Both the position numbers and the translations under genes were made by a program. A stretch of 7,053 nt of DNA, taken from Woeseiaceae bacterium. GTDB taxonomy: Bacteria; Pseudomonadota; Gammaproteobacteria; Steroidobacterales; Woeseiaceae. Positions within the stretch are counted from its first letter, which is position 1. Each line of letters begins with the position of its first letter. This document shows, piece after piece, positions 1 to 6,321 of the stretch. The DNA is taken from positions 1 to 7,053 of the forward strand of contig JALHUQ010000417.1 of assembly GCA_022866645.1 (NCBI GenBank), written 5' to 3'. The notes below the pieces were generated by a model. The model saw only the letters and a list, made by a program, of their open reading frames with translations. It ran no database searches and was not told where the DNA came from.

Positions 1-475
1 GTTGCCAGCGTCGGCGGTTGTGGCCGGCTTGTATACGCTGTGGCTGGCGGGACAGACGACAGACTCGCTGGTGATTCGAACCGACGAGGGCGTGAATGTC
101 GTTACGGAGAGAAACCTCGCCGCGGAACAGGAAGCGCTGCGACTCGGACTCAGCGCGCGTGTCGATATTCAGACAGACACCGGGGCCGTTGTCGTAACGC
201 TGCATGCACACCCGGACGCTGAACTTTCGCGGTCGCTGGAATTGCGAATGCGACATCCCACGATGGCCTCCCGTGATGCAGTAATCGAACTTCAGCAAGC
301 CATGCCGAGCGCCACAGGAGAACCCACCTGGGCCGGGCATTTCCTGACGCCACCGACCGGTCGTTACTACGTCACCCTATCCGCGGGCGACGCCTGGCGT
401 TTATCCGGCGACTGGTCGGGGCAGTCCGCCATCAGGCTTAATCCGGCAGGCCAGCTGAACAATGGCAGTCCCTGA
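1..475 (+). CDS. ccoH: FixH/CcoH family protein, cbb3 oxidase maturation (5' partial)
   Basis: This is the C-terminal bulk of a FixH-family (PF05751) membrane protein. The family is needed for assembly of cbb3-type cytochrome c oxidase, probably as a partner of the copper ATPase CcoI and the oxidase subunits. The reading frame is open to the left window edge. The TTG at base 2 is unlikely to be the true start, because family members run to about 165 residues and begin with a few residues before the membrane helix. Visible in order: the end of a single N-terminal helix (about residues 3-17), a short linker with charged residues, then a periplasmic beta-rich domain. That domain carries the family-like patterns 'LRMRHPT' (about 81-87) and 'WRLSGDWSG' near the C terminus. 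The stop overlaps the ccoI start by 14 bases, which suggests translational coupling. The segment after the helix differs from the usual 'DDYYKxGLAIN' pattern. Assignment rests on domain pattern plus the ccoIS neighbours. Confidence 0.85.
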   Translation, partial: LPASAVVAGLYTLWLAGQTTDSLVIRTDEGVNVVTERNLAAEQEALRLGLSARVDIQTDTGAVVVTLHAHPDAELSRSLELRMRHPTMASRDAVIELQQAMPSATGEPTWAGHFLTPPTGRYYVTLSAGDAWRLSGDWSGQSAIRLNPAGQLNNGSP

Positions 476-2852
476 TACCTGCTTTCACTGCGCACTTCCC
501 AATCCGCGGGGCTGTGACCTGACTGTCGAGATCGAGGGCCAGCCGCAGAACGTCTGTTGTCCGGGTTGCAAAGCGGTCGCTGAGTTAATTCGCGATTCGG
601 GCATGCTTAGCTATTACGCAATGCGCGATGCACCACAGCCTGGCGTTGGCAAGCCTGCTCCGGAAGAGGCGGAGTGGCTGGTTTTCAACGGCAGCGAGAT
701 GCTAGCCGCATTTGCTGACATCAATAAAGATATAGCAGTAGCGACCATTTACGCAGGCGGGATGTATTGCTCGGCCTGCAGTTGGCTCATCGAAACCTCG
801 CTCGGCAAGATTAAGGGTGTGTTGTCTGTCGATGTAAACCCGGTGACACACCGACTTCGAGTTCGCTGGAGATTTGAAGAAATCGGACTCGGCGACATTC
901 TCGCGGCGTTGTCCAGGCTTGGCTACCGACCTCAGCCTTTGGCGGCGGGCGACACCACTCGTCCTGAGATCGCGGAACAACGTGCCGCGTTGAAACGCCT
1001 GCTCGTTGCTTCCCTGGGAATGATGCAGGTCATGATGTTCGCGGTCGGCCTTTACGCCGGCGACTTCCAGGGCATCGACGCGGACATGCAGCGCTTCCTG
1101 CGCCTCGTCAGTTTCTTCGTCGCCACGCCCGTGGTTTTTTATGCGGCAAGACCGTTCTTTGCCAGCGCGTGGCGCGGCGTTTCGGCGCGCAGGCCGGGTA
1201 TGGATCTGCCGGTTTCGATTGCCATCGGCAGCGCTTATGCCGCGTCTGTTTATGCGACGTTTACGAACGGCCCGGCCGTATGGTTTGACTCGGTTGCCAT
1301 GTTCGTATTCTTCCTGACGCTCGGACGATTCCTTGAGATGCGTGCGCGACATCGATCCATCGATCGCAGCGTGGCGCTGTCACAACTATTGCCGAATACG
1401 GCGACACTGATAGTCAACGGCGCGAAGAAGATCGTGCCGGTTGCACAACTCACGAAAGACGATCGGGTACTGATACGCGCGGGCGATTCGATACCTGCCG
1501 ATGGCATAATCGTCTCAGGCGCCAGCGCCATCGACGAAGCACTCCTGACAGGAGAGGCCGAACCACGACGGCGTATTGTCGGCGATCTGTTGGCAGCCGG
1601 CAGCGTCAATCTCGATGCCATGATAGAGATGCGCGTTACTGGTACCGGCGGTGATACGGCGCTAAGTGCTATTAATCGACTCAGTGAGCGGGCGAGATTC
1701 ACGCGGCCCGCATTCGTCAACATCGCGGACAGGATCGCGAGCTATATCGTCGTCGCACTGTTGCTGATCGCGACCGCAGTCGCCTTGTATTGGTATTTCG
1801 AGGATCCTGAAAGAGCATTTGTTATCACACTCTCAGTGCTCGTGGTCACCTGCCCTTGTGCATTGGCACTCGCCACCCCCGCCGCGTTTGCAACAGCGGG
1901 TAGCCGACTTTCGGAACTGCGGCTGCTGGTCACTAACGGCAATGCTATCGAGGTGCTATCACGCGCGACACACATCGTGTTCGACAAGACCGGCACTCTG
2001 ACTTCCGGCACAGCAGAGATTCGCACGCTCGCCGTCCTTCGCGATGACTTCGATGAACAACAGTGTCGGGCAATTGCCGCGGCACTTGAGCAGGCATCGA
2101 CTCATCCGATCGCACGCGCGTTCAGAACGGAGCTGGCGCTGCCAGTGGTGACGGATGGGCAGGTCCATGTAGCACAAGGCGTGAGCGGCACTATCGATGG
2201 CAGTCGATGGCGTATCGGGAGCGCGTCATTCGTACTCGATGACAGCACCCTGGAAGAGGCCTCCTCGACTGTCGTTTACCTGGGCCTTGCGGGCAGCCCT
2301 GTCGCCAGGTTCGATATTAGTGACGCTCTCAGGTCCGACGCTCTGGATACGCTTAAGGCATTGAAATCAAAGGGATATAAGGTATCGCTGGTCAGCGGCG
2401 ACAACGCCGGTGCGGTGCGAGAGATCGCAAAGGCACTCTCAATCGACGCTGCGCACAGCGACTGCACGCCCGCAGACAAACTTCGGATTATCAAATCGTT
2501 GCAAGCACGCGGCGAGTGCGTCGTCATGATCGGCGACGGCATCAACGACGCGCCGGTACTTGCTGGTGCAGACACCTCCATCGCACCGTCCCACGGCGCG
2601 TTGCTGGCACAAACGAACGCGGATGTGATCATGCTCGGCGATGCTTTGCACCCGATCACAACAGCGCTCGGGCTATCCGCTGCGACGATGCGTATCGTGC
2701 GTCAAAATCTGCTATGGGCTGTCGTATACAATGCGACAGCACTGCCACTAGCGGTGGCTGGAATGGTCCCGCCCTGGCTTGCAGCGATCGGCATGAGTTT
2801 CAGCTCGCTCGTCGTCGTGTTGAACGCTTTGCGCCTGCACCGGTACACCTGA
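462..2852 (+). CDS. ccoI: Cu-translocating P1B-type ATPase CcoI/FixI (cbb3 oxidase biogenesis)
   Basis: This is a 796-residue inner-membrane copper-exporting P-type ATPase of the FixI/CcoI/CtpA (CopA2-like) group. It moves Cu(I) out of the cytoplasm to supply the CuB site of cbb3 oxidase. Domains in order: a cysteine-rich N terminus (C7, C10, then the CCPGC cluster at C32, C33 and C36); a heavy-metal-associated domain with MYCSAC (C103, C106); the first helices (about 178-292); an actuator loop with TGE (363-365); the metal-binding helix with CPC (464-466); the phosphorylation site DKTGT (D508); HP (548-549); SGDN (645-648); and the hinge GDGINDAP (691-698). The last helices carry YN (757-758) and MSFSS (778-782), both diagnostic of Cu(I)-ATPases. 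No catalytic residue is missing. The start is the ATG overlapping the end of ccoH; its ribosome site is weak, so coupling is likely. ccoS follows after 2 bases. General CopA is the alternative, but the CCPGC N terminus and the neighbours favour CcoI. Confidence 0.96.
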   Translation: MAVPDTCFHCALPNPRGCDLTVEIEGQPQNVCCPGCKAVAELIRDSGMLSYYAMRDAPQPGVGKPAPEEAEWLVFNGSEMLAAFADINKDIAVATIYAGGMYCSACSWLIETSLGKIKGVLSVDVNPVTHRLRVRWRFEEIGLGDILAALSRLGYRPQPLAAGDTTRPEIAEQRAALKRLLVASLGMMQVMMFAVGLYAGDFQGIDADMQRFLRLVSFFVATPVVFYAARPFFASAWRGVSARRPGMDLPVSIAIGSAYAASVYATFTNGPAVWFDSVAMFVFFLTLGRFLEMRARHRSIDRSVALSQLLPNTATLIVNGAKKIVPVAQLTKDDRVLIRAGDSIPADGIIVSGASAIDEALLTGEAEPRRRIVGDLLAAGSVNLDAMIEMRVTGTGGDTALSAINRLSERARFTRPAFVNIADRIASYIVVALLLIATAVALYWYFEDPERAFVITLSVLVVTCPCALALATPAAFATAGSRLSELRLLVTNGNAIEVLSRATHIVFDKTGTLTSGTAEIRTLAVLRDDFDEQQCRAIAAALEQASTHPIARAFRTELALPVVTDGQVHVAQGVSGTIDGSRWRIGSASFVLDDSTLEEASSTVVYLGLAGSPVARFDISDALRSDALDTLKALKSKGYKVSLVSGDNAGAVREIAKALSIDAAHSDCTPADKLRIIKSLQARGECVVMIGDGINDAPVLAGADTSIAPSHGALLAQTNADVIMLGDALHPITTALGLSAATMRIVRQNLLWAVVYNATALPLAVAGMVPPWLAAIGMSFSSLVVVLNALRLHRYT

Positions 2853-2854
2853 TC

Positions 2855-3022
2855 ATGTCCATACTCTATGTCCTGATTCCACTTGCGCTGTTAATACTTG
2901 GCGGCGCCGTGTGGGCGTTTTTCTGGGCCGTCGGCAACGGTCAGTTTGACGACCTGGACACGCCTGCCGTGCGAATTCTTCTGGATGATGACCGGGCGCC
3001 AAAAGACGGTACGGACGAATGA
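2855..3022 (+). CDS. ccoS: CcoS/FixS, small cbb3 oxidase maturation protein
   Basis: This is a 55-residue single-helix membrane protein needed for insertion of the cofactors (heme and copper) into cbb3 oxidase. The hydrophobic helix is residues 3-26. It is followed by the family signature around 'GQFDDLDTPAVRILLDDD' (residues 29-46), which is close to the usual GQFDDLxxPAxRILxDDD pattern; V39 stands where His is common. The ATG at 2855 lies 2 bases after the ccoI stop and gives the expected CcoS length. The same frame runs open much further upstream inside ccoI, but that extension is antigenically meaningless shadow sequence lacking any family similarity. The stop codon overlaps the start of the next gene (ATGA), so ccoI, ccoS and the downstream membrane protein appear to be translated as a coupled unit. 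Confidence 0.93.
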   Translation: MSILYVLIPLALLILGGAVWAFFWAVGNGQFDDLDTPAVRILLDDDRAPKDGTDE

Positions 3023-3738
3023 CCGAATTCGGTCCTGTCTTGGCTGCGGCGTTCGCAACAGGGCTGCTCGGCAGTACTCACTGTCTCGGTATGTGCGCGG
3101 GCTTGTCAGGTTTGTTTGCGGCCGGCGCGACCGTTGCATCGATCAAGACTCAATTTCCTTTGGCTGTCGCGTATAACGTCGGGCGTGTACTGAGTTACGC
3201 GTTTCTTGGCGGCGTAGTGGCATTGTTCGGCAGCACGGCGATCGCCGCTGTACCCGATCTGGCCGCACCAGTACGAATCGCGAGTGGCGCACTGATCATT
3301 GTTATCGGGCTGCAGGTTGCGTTCGGTTGGCGCTTGCTGTCGTCGGTCGAAAAAATCGGCGCGGCAATCTGGAATCGCCTCGCACCGCATGCGCGGGGAC
3401 TGATACCTGCGAACAGCATGCCTAAAGCACTGGGGCTGGGCCTGTTATGGGGTTGGCTACCGTGCGGTCTGGTTTACAGCGCGCTGCTATTAGCCGCGAC
3501 GACGGCAGATGCGTTCGGCGGCGGGCTCGTGATGATCGCTTTCGGGCTTGGCACCATGCCCGCGATGATCGTGTCCGGACTCAGCGCGTCAAAATTGTCG
3601 GCATTCATGAGTCGCAATCGTTTGGGCGCCGGAATCCTGATCGTCGTATTGGGAATCGCGACGCTGGCTATGCCGCTAATCAAGATGAGCGGTGGAGCGC
3701 AAACCAACGGACACGGGCAGCATTCAGCCGCCCTCTGA
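3019..3738 (+). CDS. DsbD_2 / TauE-SafE-like six-helix membrane protein linked to cbb3 maturation
   Basis: This is a 239-residue polytopic membrane protein of the DsbD-like transmembrane type (PF13386), often labelled 'sulfite exporter TauE/SafE family protein'. Such genes commonly sit at the end of ccoGHIS clusters; their exact substrate is not settled, and a role in metal or thiol handling during oxidase or cytochrome assembly is inferred. Two motifs mark the two halves of the fold: HCLGMC (H21, C22, M25, C26) in the first helix, and WLPCG (W146-G150, with C149) at the start of the fourth. Paired Cys or Cys/Met/His residues in such positions suit thiol-disulfide relay or Cu binding. About six helices can be traced (roughly 5-35, 47-70, 82-104, 135-160, 165-187 and 202-222). 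The tail carries H232 and H235. The start overlaps the ccoS stop as ATGA. The 3' end overlaps the convergent gene by 15 bases. Confidence 0.8.
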   Translation: MTEFGPVLAAAFATGLLGSTHCLGMCAGLSGLFAAGATVASIKTQFPLAVAYNVGRVLSYAFLGGVVALFGSTAIAAVPDLAAPVRIASGALIIVIGLQVAFGWRLLSSVEKIGAAIWNRLAPHARGLIPANSMPKALGLGLLWGWLPCGLVYSALLLAATTADAFGGGLVMIAFGLGTMPAMIVSGLSASKLSAFMSRNRLGAGILIVVLGIATLAMPLIKMSGGAQTNGHGQHSAAL

Positions 3739-4605
3739 CTGCAGTCGCTGTTGCAGCCAGTCGAGCGCCACCTCAGCATAGATCATGCAGCCGACGTTGT
3801 TGATAAATGGATTGCCGTCGTTTCTGTTTTCGAGCTTGTCCTGCATGCCGAAAAAGAATGGGTGCGGTGACAGCAAAATGTCGCAGTCGAGATCGGAAAT
3901 CGTTCCGGCGCTTTCGATGAGCTGATTGGCAGCCGGCCCGTCGACGAATCGATATCCCTGCGCGGAAACCGCAGTGAGACTGTCCGCGTAAACGACATCA
4001 TTGCAGCTATCGAGCGCACAGGACTCCCAGGTCCAGCTGGTACTGCCTGGCGTATGGCCCGGTGTGTACACCGCGGTCACGTCGACTCCGCCAATGCTGA
4101 CGATTTCACGGTCCGCAATTGCGACAACATTTTTGATTGCGGGAAAACTGGTGTTGGCAGGACCGTACAGGAACTGCGGATCGTCGCTTTGCAACTCTCC
4201 GCTCTTAAGGACCTTCGCTCCCTCAACGCTCGTGTACACGGTTGCCCTCGTGAGGCGTTGCAAGGCTGCGACGCCGCCCGCGTGATCAAAGTGCGCATGC
4301 GAAACCAGAATGGCTGATATCTGCAGCGGATCGAAACCCGCACTTCTGATATTGCTTTCGATGAGAGCGGCGGATTGCGTTAAGCCACCATCGATGAGTA
4401 TCAAGCCGCTGTCAGTTTCTATCAAAATCGACGACAGGCCTGCAGTACCGACGTACCAGGTATTACCGTAGATACGAAACGGCTCCTGCGGGCTATTCCA
4501 GCTTTCGCAATTTGAACACTCCATCGCTGCGTCCGGCTCAAGTTGTTTCGGACCGCACGCGGCGATCAACAAACAGACTGCTAACAAGAAACCAAAACAC
4601 TTCAT
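3724..4605 (-). CDS. Subclass B3 metallo-beta-lactamase-like hydrolase, predicted lipoprotein
   Basis: This is a 293-residue protein with a lipoprotein signal (hydrophobic 3-16, lipobox I14-A15-A16-C17, then Gly). It should therefore be lipidated and periplasm-facing, probably in the outer membrane. The rest is a metallo-beta-lactamase fold close to subclass B3 (L1/FEZ type): LIDGG (D72), HAHFDH (H103, H105, D107, H108), PGHTPGS (H184) and SPHP (H248) supply all six zinc ligands. S209 in ADSLT matches the B3 Ser221 region. C241 and C273 sit where the L1 disulfide cysteines lie; C241 is seven residues before the last zinc His, as in L1. Extra pairs C30/C33 and C196/C201 are unusual. The ATG at 4605 is chosen because it begins a signal peptide and has GGAG seven bases upstream; the frame extends 66 codons further without similarity. 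The start overlaps the upstream permease stop (ATGA). Beta-lactam hydrolysis is likely by family but unproven; another lactone or thioester substrate is possible. Confidence 0.9.
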   Translation of the reverse strand: MKCFGFLLAVCLLIAACGPKQLEPDAAMECSNCESWNSPQEPFRIYGNTWYVGTAGLSSILIETDSGLILIDGGLTQSAALIESNIRSAGFDPLQISAILVSHAHFDHAGGVAALQRLTRATVYTSVEGAKVLKSGELQSDDPQFLYGPANTSFPAIKNVVAIADREIVSIGGVDVTAVYTPGHTPGSTSWTWESCALDSCNDVVYADSLTAVSAQGYRFVDGPAANQLIESAGTISDLDCDILLSPHPFFFGMQDKLENRNDGNPFINNVGCMIYAEVALDWLQQRLQSEGG

Positions 4606-5417
4606 GTAAATGCTCCATAGAATAATCGAGTCGCTGCAATCATCAGGAATACACCAAACAACATGCTGAGTTTTTTCTCGGAAAACGAGTGCGCGATCTT
4701 TGCGCCGATCGGGGCCGTGAGTATCGTCGCTGGTGCGATTAACGCGAAACCGATCAGGCTGACATAGCCCAGACTGCCAGGCGGTAGCCGAGCGTCGCCC
4801 CAACCGGTGGCGATGAAACCTATCGTGCCCGGCAAACTAATCACCAAACCGAATAGAGCGGCCGTGCCGACGGCACGGTGTATCGGCTGATTAAAGAGCG
4901 TCAATGTCATGACTGAAAATGTGCCGCCGCCAATGCCCATCATGCTCGACAGACATCCGATCATCGCCGGTATGACAAATATCGCCGGTCCACGAGGTAC
5001 ATCAGCGGTCAGGTTGCGACTCTCTGGCAGTAGCAGCATCTTGAGTGCGATGAGCAGGGCCAGCGTCGCGAAGATCATCGCCAATACACGGCTATGCACC
5101 TGCGCCGCGATCCATGCACCGACCAGTGCACCGGCCAGAACGAAAATCGCCCAGCGCTTGACGATCTCCATGTCGACTGCCTGCCGCTGATGGTGGGCGC
5201 GAGCAGATGCTATGGATGTCGGAATGATCGTCGCAAGCGACGTGGCCACGGCGACGTGCATTCGGATAGCAGGATCAACGCCAACAAAACCCAGGGTTAA
5301 TTCGAGTACAGGAACGATGACGATGCCGCCGCCAATTCCAAATAACCCGGCCATAACGCCAGCGACGCAACCAGTCGCCAGCATTGCGGCACCGAGTAAG
5401 ATCCATTGTTCCGTCAT
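4602..5417 (-). CDS. TauE/SafE family (PF01925) permease
   Basis: This is a 271-residue integral membrane protein with the internal duplication typical of TauE/SafE carriers, which export sulfite, sulfoacetate or other small organic anions. The first half has GLFGIGGGIVIVP (24-36) and 'HVAVATSLATIIPTS' (54-68). The second half repeats these as MMGIGGGTFSV (159-169) and 'HRAVGTAALFGLVIS' (180-194). About eight helices can be traced. The substrate cannot be read from sequence. The gene starts 10 bases after the S-formylglutathione hydrolase stop and has no clear ribosome site, suggesting reinitiation. It ends in an ATGA overlap with the B3-type lipoprotein gene, so the three genes are most likely one transcript. 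It belongs to a different family branch from the shorter HCxGMC protein on the opposite strand. Confidence 0.9.
   Translation of the reverse strand: MTEQWILLGAAMLATGCVAGVMAGLFGIGGGIVIVPVLELTLGFVGVDPAIRMHVAVATSLATIIPTSIASARAHHQRQAVDMEIVKRWAIFVLAGALVGAWIAAQVHSRVLAMIFATLALLIALKMLLLPESRNLTADVPRGPAIFVIPAMIGCLSSMMGIGGGTFSVMTLTLFNQPIHRAVGTAALFGLVISLPGTIGFIATGWGDARLPPGSLGYVSLIGFALIAPATILTAPIGAKIAHSFSEKKLSMLFGVFLMIAATRLFYGAFT
4613..4616 (-). promoter_or_regulatory. Shine-Dalgarno sequence deciding the B3-type lipoprotein start
   Basis: GGAG on the - strand lies seven bases before the ATG at 4605, an ideal spacing. It sits inside the 3' end of the upstream permease gene. It supports the short start that gives a lipoprotein signal peptide over the far longer open frame. 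It is the clearest ribosome site in the window; the other genes appear to rely on overlap coupling. Confidence 0.75.
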
Positions 5418-5427
5418 AGCTATGTGG

Positions 5428-6282
5428 TCAGCGACTCAGCTGATCTGCGTGAAACTTCAGATGTTCTTCGATGAATGTGGAGATGAAGTAGTAGCCATGA
5501 TCGTAGCCCGCGTGCATACGCAACTCTAAAGGCAAGCCGCTCTCTTCACAGGCGGCCTGCAGCAATTCCGGCTTTAGCTGCTCGACCAGCCACGGATCGT
5601 CCGCACCCTGATCGACGAGAATTTTTTTGTAAGCGTTCGGATTCGCGACCTTGCGAGCGACCTCGCAGGCGTCGTAGTTCATCCAGGCGGACGTGTCGTT
5701 GCCGAGGTAATAACCCAGGGCTTTCTGGCCCCAGGGACTGTGCAAGGTCGTACAAATCGGTGCGAACGCCGACAAGGACCTGAACAGTTCCGGATTCCTG
5801 AGACCAATCGTCAGCGCCCCATGGCCGCCCATCGAGTGGCCCGTGAGTCCGTGGCGATTCGCGTCAGCGGGGAAATTCTCAAAGATGACTTGCTGCAATT
5901 CCTGCGTGACGTAGTCATACATTTGATAGTGCTTAGTCCAGGGAGCTTCGCTTGCGTTGACATAGAAACCGGCCCCGAGTCCAAAATCGTAAACATCGTC
6001 CGGATCGTTCGGCACGCCTTCGCCTCGTGGGCTGGTATCCGGCGAGACAAGCATGAGCCCGAGCTCAGCGGCAACTCGTTGAGCGCCGCTTTTCACCATG
6101 AAGTTTTCTTCGGTACAGGTAAGCCCTGAAAGAAAAGTCAGAACGGGGACTTTGCCCTTCGCGGCCTGTGGTGGCACAAATACCGAAAATCGCATGTCGC
6201 AATGATTGGTGCGTGAGGCGTGTCGGTAGAACCCGATCTTGCCGCCGAAGCAGCTGGTTTCGCTAAGAGTTTCGATAGTCAT
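5428..6282 (-). CDS. fghA: S-formylglutathione hydrolase (esterase D / FrmB family)
   Basis: This is a 284-residue cytoplasmic alpha/beta hydrolase that cleaves S-formylglutathione to formate and glutathione, the second step of glutathione-dependent formaldehyde detoxification. Length and sequence match the family end to end. Visible features: LSGLTC (51-56, with the conserved C56), SPDTSPRG (80-87), the nucleophile elbow GHSMGG (S150), DQGADD (acid probably D228) and GYDHGYYF (H262). The triad is complete. The ATG at 6282 is the only usable start: an in-frame TAA lies four codons upstream, and the N terminus matches family members. No Shine-Dalgarno sequence is visible, and the start codon lies inside a 12-bp hairpin. 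The usual partner, glutathione-dependent formaldehyde dehydrogenase (adhC/frmA), is not adjacent. Downstream come a TauE/SafE permease and a B3-type lipoprotein on the same strand. Confidence 0.95.
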   Translation of the reverse strand: MTIETLSETSCFGGKIGFYRHASRTNHCDMRFSVFVPPQAAKGKVPVLTFLSGLTCTEENFMVKSGAQRVAAELGLMLVSPDTSPRGEGVPNDPDDVYDFGLGAGFYVNASEAPWTKHYQMYDYVTQELQQVIFENFPADANRHGLTGHSMGGHGALTIGLRNPELFRSLSAFAPICTTLHSPWGQKALGYYLGNDTSAWMNYDACEVARKVANPNAYKKILVDQGADDPWLVEQLKPELLQAACEESGLPLELRMHAGYDHGYYFISTFIEEHLKFHADQLSR

Positions 6283-6308
6283 AGCGGCCGATTATGGCCG
6301 ACTATGAC
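6278..6308 (-). promoter_or_regulatory. Imperfect 12-bp hairpin covering the fghA start codon
   Basis: On the + strand, GTCATAGCGGCC (6278-6289) and GGCCGACTATGAC (6296-6308) are inverted repeats. They pair over 12 bp with one bulged base (6301) and a 6-base loop (6290-6295). The arms enclose most of the 39-base gap between fabB and the hydrolase gene and include the hydrolase ATG (6280-6282). It could be a translation-controlling mRNA structure, a palindromic operator, or a weak stem after fabB. There is no run of T on either side to make it an intrinsic terminator. The repeat is directly visible; its function is inferred. Confidence 0.55.
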
Positions 6309-6321
6309 GCAATCCGAAACT

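Noticed and set aside
702..1352. 216-codon open frame on the - strand inside ccoI
   Set aside because: It is rich in Arg, has no recognisable domain, and lies wholly opposite a well-conserved ATPase gene, as GC-rich antisense frames often do.
1250..1723. 157-codon open frame on the - strand inside ccoI
   Set aside because: Same reason: a Ser/Arg/Ala-rich shadow with no motif or ribosome site.
2516..3022. A 168-codon open frame ending with the ccoS sequence
   Set aside because: Only the last 55 codons resemble a protein family (CcoS). The first 113 codons are an out-of-frame reading of ccoI, so the start is placed at 2855.
3737..3746. Perfect 10-base palindrome GACTGCAGTC at the convergent junction, considered as a bidirectional terminator
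   Set aside because: It is short, has no loop and no T-run on either side, and part of it encodes the C terminus of the B3-type protein. It is not enough to call a terminator.
3724..4605. Glyoxalase II or ETHE1-type persulfide dioxygenase, suggested by the FghA and TauE neighbours
   Set aside because: The B3-specific C241/C273 pair, the PGHTPGSTSWTW and ADSLT segments, and the SPHP placement match L1-type lactamases much better, and a lipoprotein signal puts it outside the cytoplasm.
4606..4803. N-terminal extension of the B3-type gene up to an ATG at 4803
   Set aside because: The 66 extra codons are antisense-like shadow of the permease reading frame, show no family similarity and would bury the signal peptide. 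A good GGAG site precedes the ATG at 4605.
6278..6308. Hairpin as an intrinsic terminator of fabB
   Set aside because: The stem is suitable, but no U-tract follows in the - strand transcript, and the hairpin overlaps the next start codon, so a regulatory role or operator is more plausible.
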